From: Tardiphaga sp.
Lineage (GTDB): Bacteria > Pseudomonadota > Alphaproteobacteria > Rhizobiales > Xanthobacteraceae
DNA: 14,259 nt
NCBI GenBank assembly: GCA_028290765.1
Contig: JAQGJF010000964.1
Location: forward strand, 1-14,259
Direction: 5' to 3'
Part shown: positions 14,066-14,259 of the stretch, piece after piece
Layout: each line of letters starts with the position of its first letter
Numbering within the stretch: position 1 is the first letter of the stretch
The notes under the pieces: model-generated
What the model was told of the DNA's origin: nothing
Databases searched by the model: none
What the model saw: the letters and a program-made list of their open reading frames with translations, nothing else
Made by a program: the position numbers and the translations under genes

Positions 14066-14259
14066 ATGGCCAGGGTTTATGTCTCAACCGTCGTCAATGC
14101 CCGCAACGATCGCGTCTGGGCACGCGTGCGCGACTTCAACGGCCTGCCGAACTGGCATCCCGCGATAGCAGAAAGCCGGATCGAGGGCGGCGAGCCGGCC
14201 GACAAGATCGGCTGCGTGCGCGACTTCCGCCTGCGCAACGGGGATCGCATCCGCGAAAA
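14066..14259 (+). CDS. SRPBCC-fold protein (3' truncated by window end)
   Basis: Sixty-four codons are visible from ATG 14066, preceded by AAGGAG (14048-14053) at 12 nt. The start MARVYVSTVVNARNDRVWARVRDFNGLPNWHPAIAESRIEGG is the classic opening of SRPBCC/polyketide-cyclase-like (START-type) proteins: a first strand, the Val-Trp helix, then the 'DF..LP.WHP' turn and the second strand. DFRLRNGDRIRE continues the sheet. These small helix-grip proteins bind hydrophobic ligands or catalyse cyclisation or hydration, and the ligand is unknown here. It starts 46 nt after the annotated flotillin stop, or only 9 nt after the alternative stop at 14056, so it probably belongs to the same operon. Confidence 0.82.
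   Translation, partial: MARVYVSTVVNARNDRVWARVRDFNGLPNWHPAIAESRIEGGEPADKIGCVRDFRLRNGDRIRE

Overview
The window looks like chromosome of a GC-rich alphaproteobacterium. Bradyrhizobium or a close Nitrobacteraceae relative is the best guess. The reasons are strong G/C bias at third codon positions, GGAGG-type ribosome binding sites, tight gene packing, and two intergenic palindromic elements of types I associate with Bradyrhizobium genomes. The genus is an inference; no rRNA or other marker gene is present.

Left part (1-2016): the 3' end of a luciferase-like flavin monooxygenase gene, then a carboxymuconolactone-decarboxylase-domain (CMD) protein and an alkylhydroperoxidase-domain protein. The trio matches families known to travel together (KPN_01858, Avi_7170 and Avi_7169 types), whose substrate is unknown. 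A palindromic repeat lies between the second and third genes. A hairpin closes the unit against a convergent small gene for a secreted His/Gly-rich protein (2016-2264, minus strand).

Middle part (2265-8049): after a non-coding gap come a periplasmic substrate-binding protein, an AraC-family regulator, a palindromic repeat, a possible 26-codon leader ORF, and LivH, LivM and LivG-type components of a branched-chain-amino-acid-family (HAAT) ABC importer. All are on the plus strand. livM/livG and livG/livF each overlap by 8 nt, so this is a tightly coupled operon.

Right part (8042-14259): the second importer ATPase (LivF type) is fused in one 741-residue frame to a complete Tm-1-like/UPF0261 domain. 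Two bases later comes a TIM-barrel 'phosphoenolpyruvate hydrolase-like' protein. In plant Tm-1 proteins the UPF0261 and TIM-barrel parts form one polypeptide, so this operon carries both halves of Tm-1, with the first half attached to a transporter ATPase. Next is a flotillin-family membrane protein of about 953 residues. Its proline-free C-terminal stalk is built from about 45 eleven-residue (hendecad) repeats, and its 3' end seems to be frameshifted in a GGGG run. The start of an SRPBCC-fold protein ends the window.

How the genes may work together (inference): the AraC protein senses a small molecule and controls a LivJHMGF-type importer. The Tm-1-like domain and TIM-barrel protein would act on the imported compound or a metabolite of it next to the transporter. 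The flotillin may organise the membrane complex, and the SRPBCC protein may bind a hydrophobic ligand. The substrate cannot be read from the sequence. The transporter-Tm-1-flotillin cluster is the best candidate here for a poorly described system.
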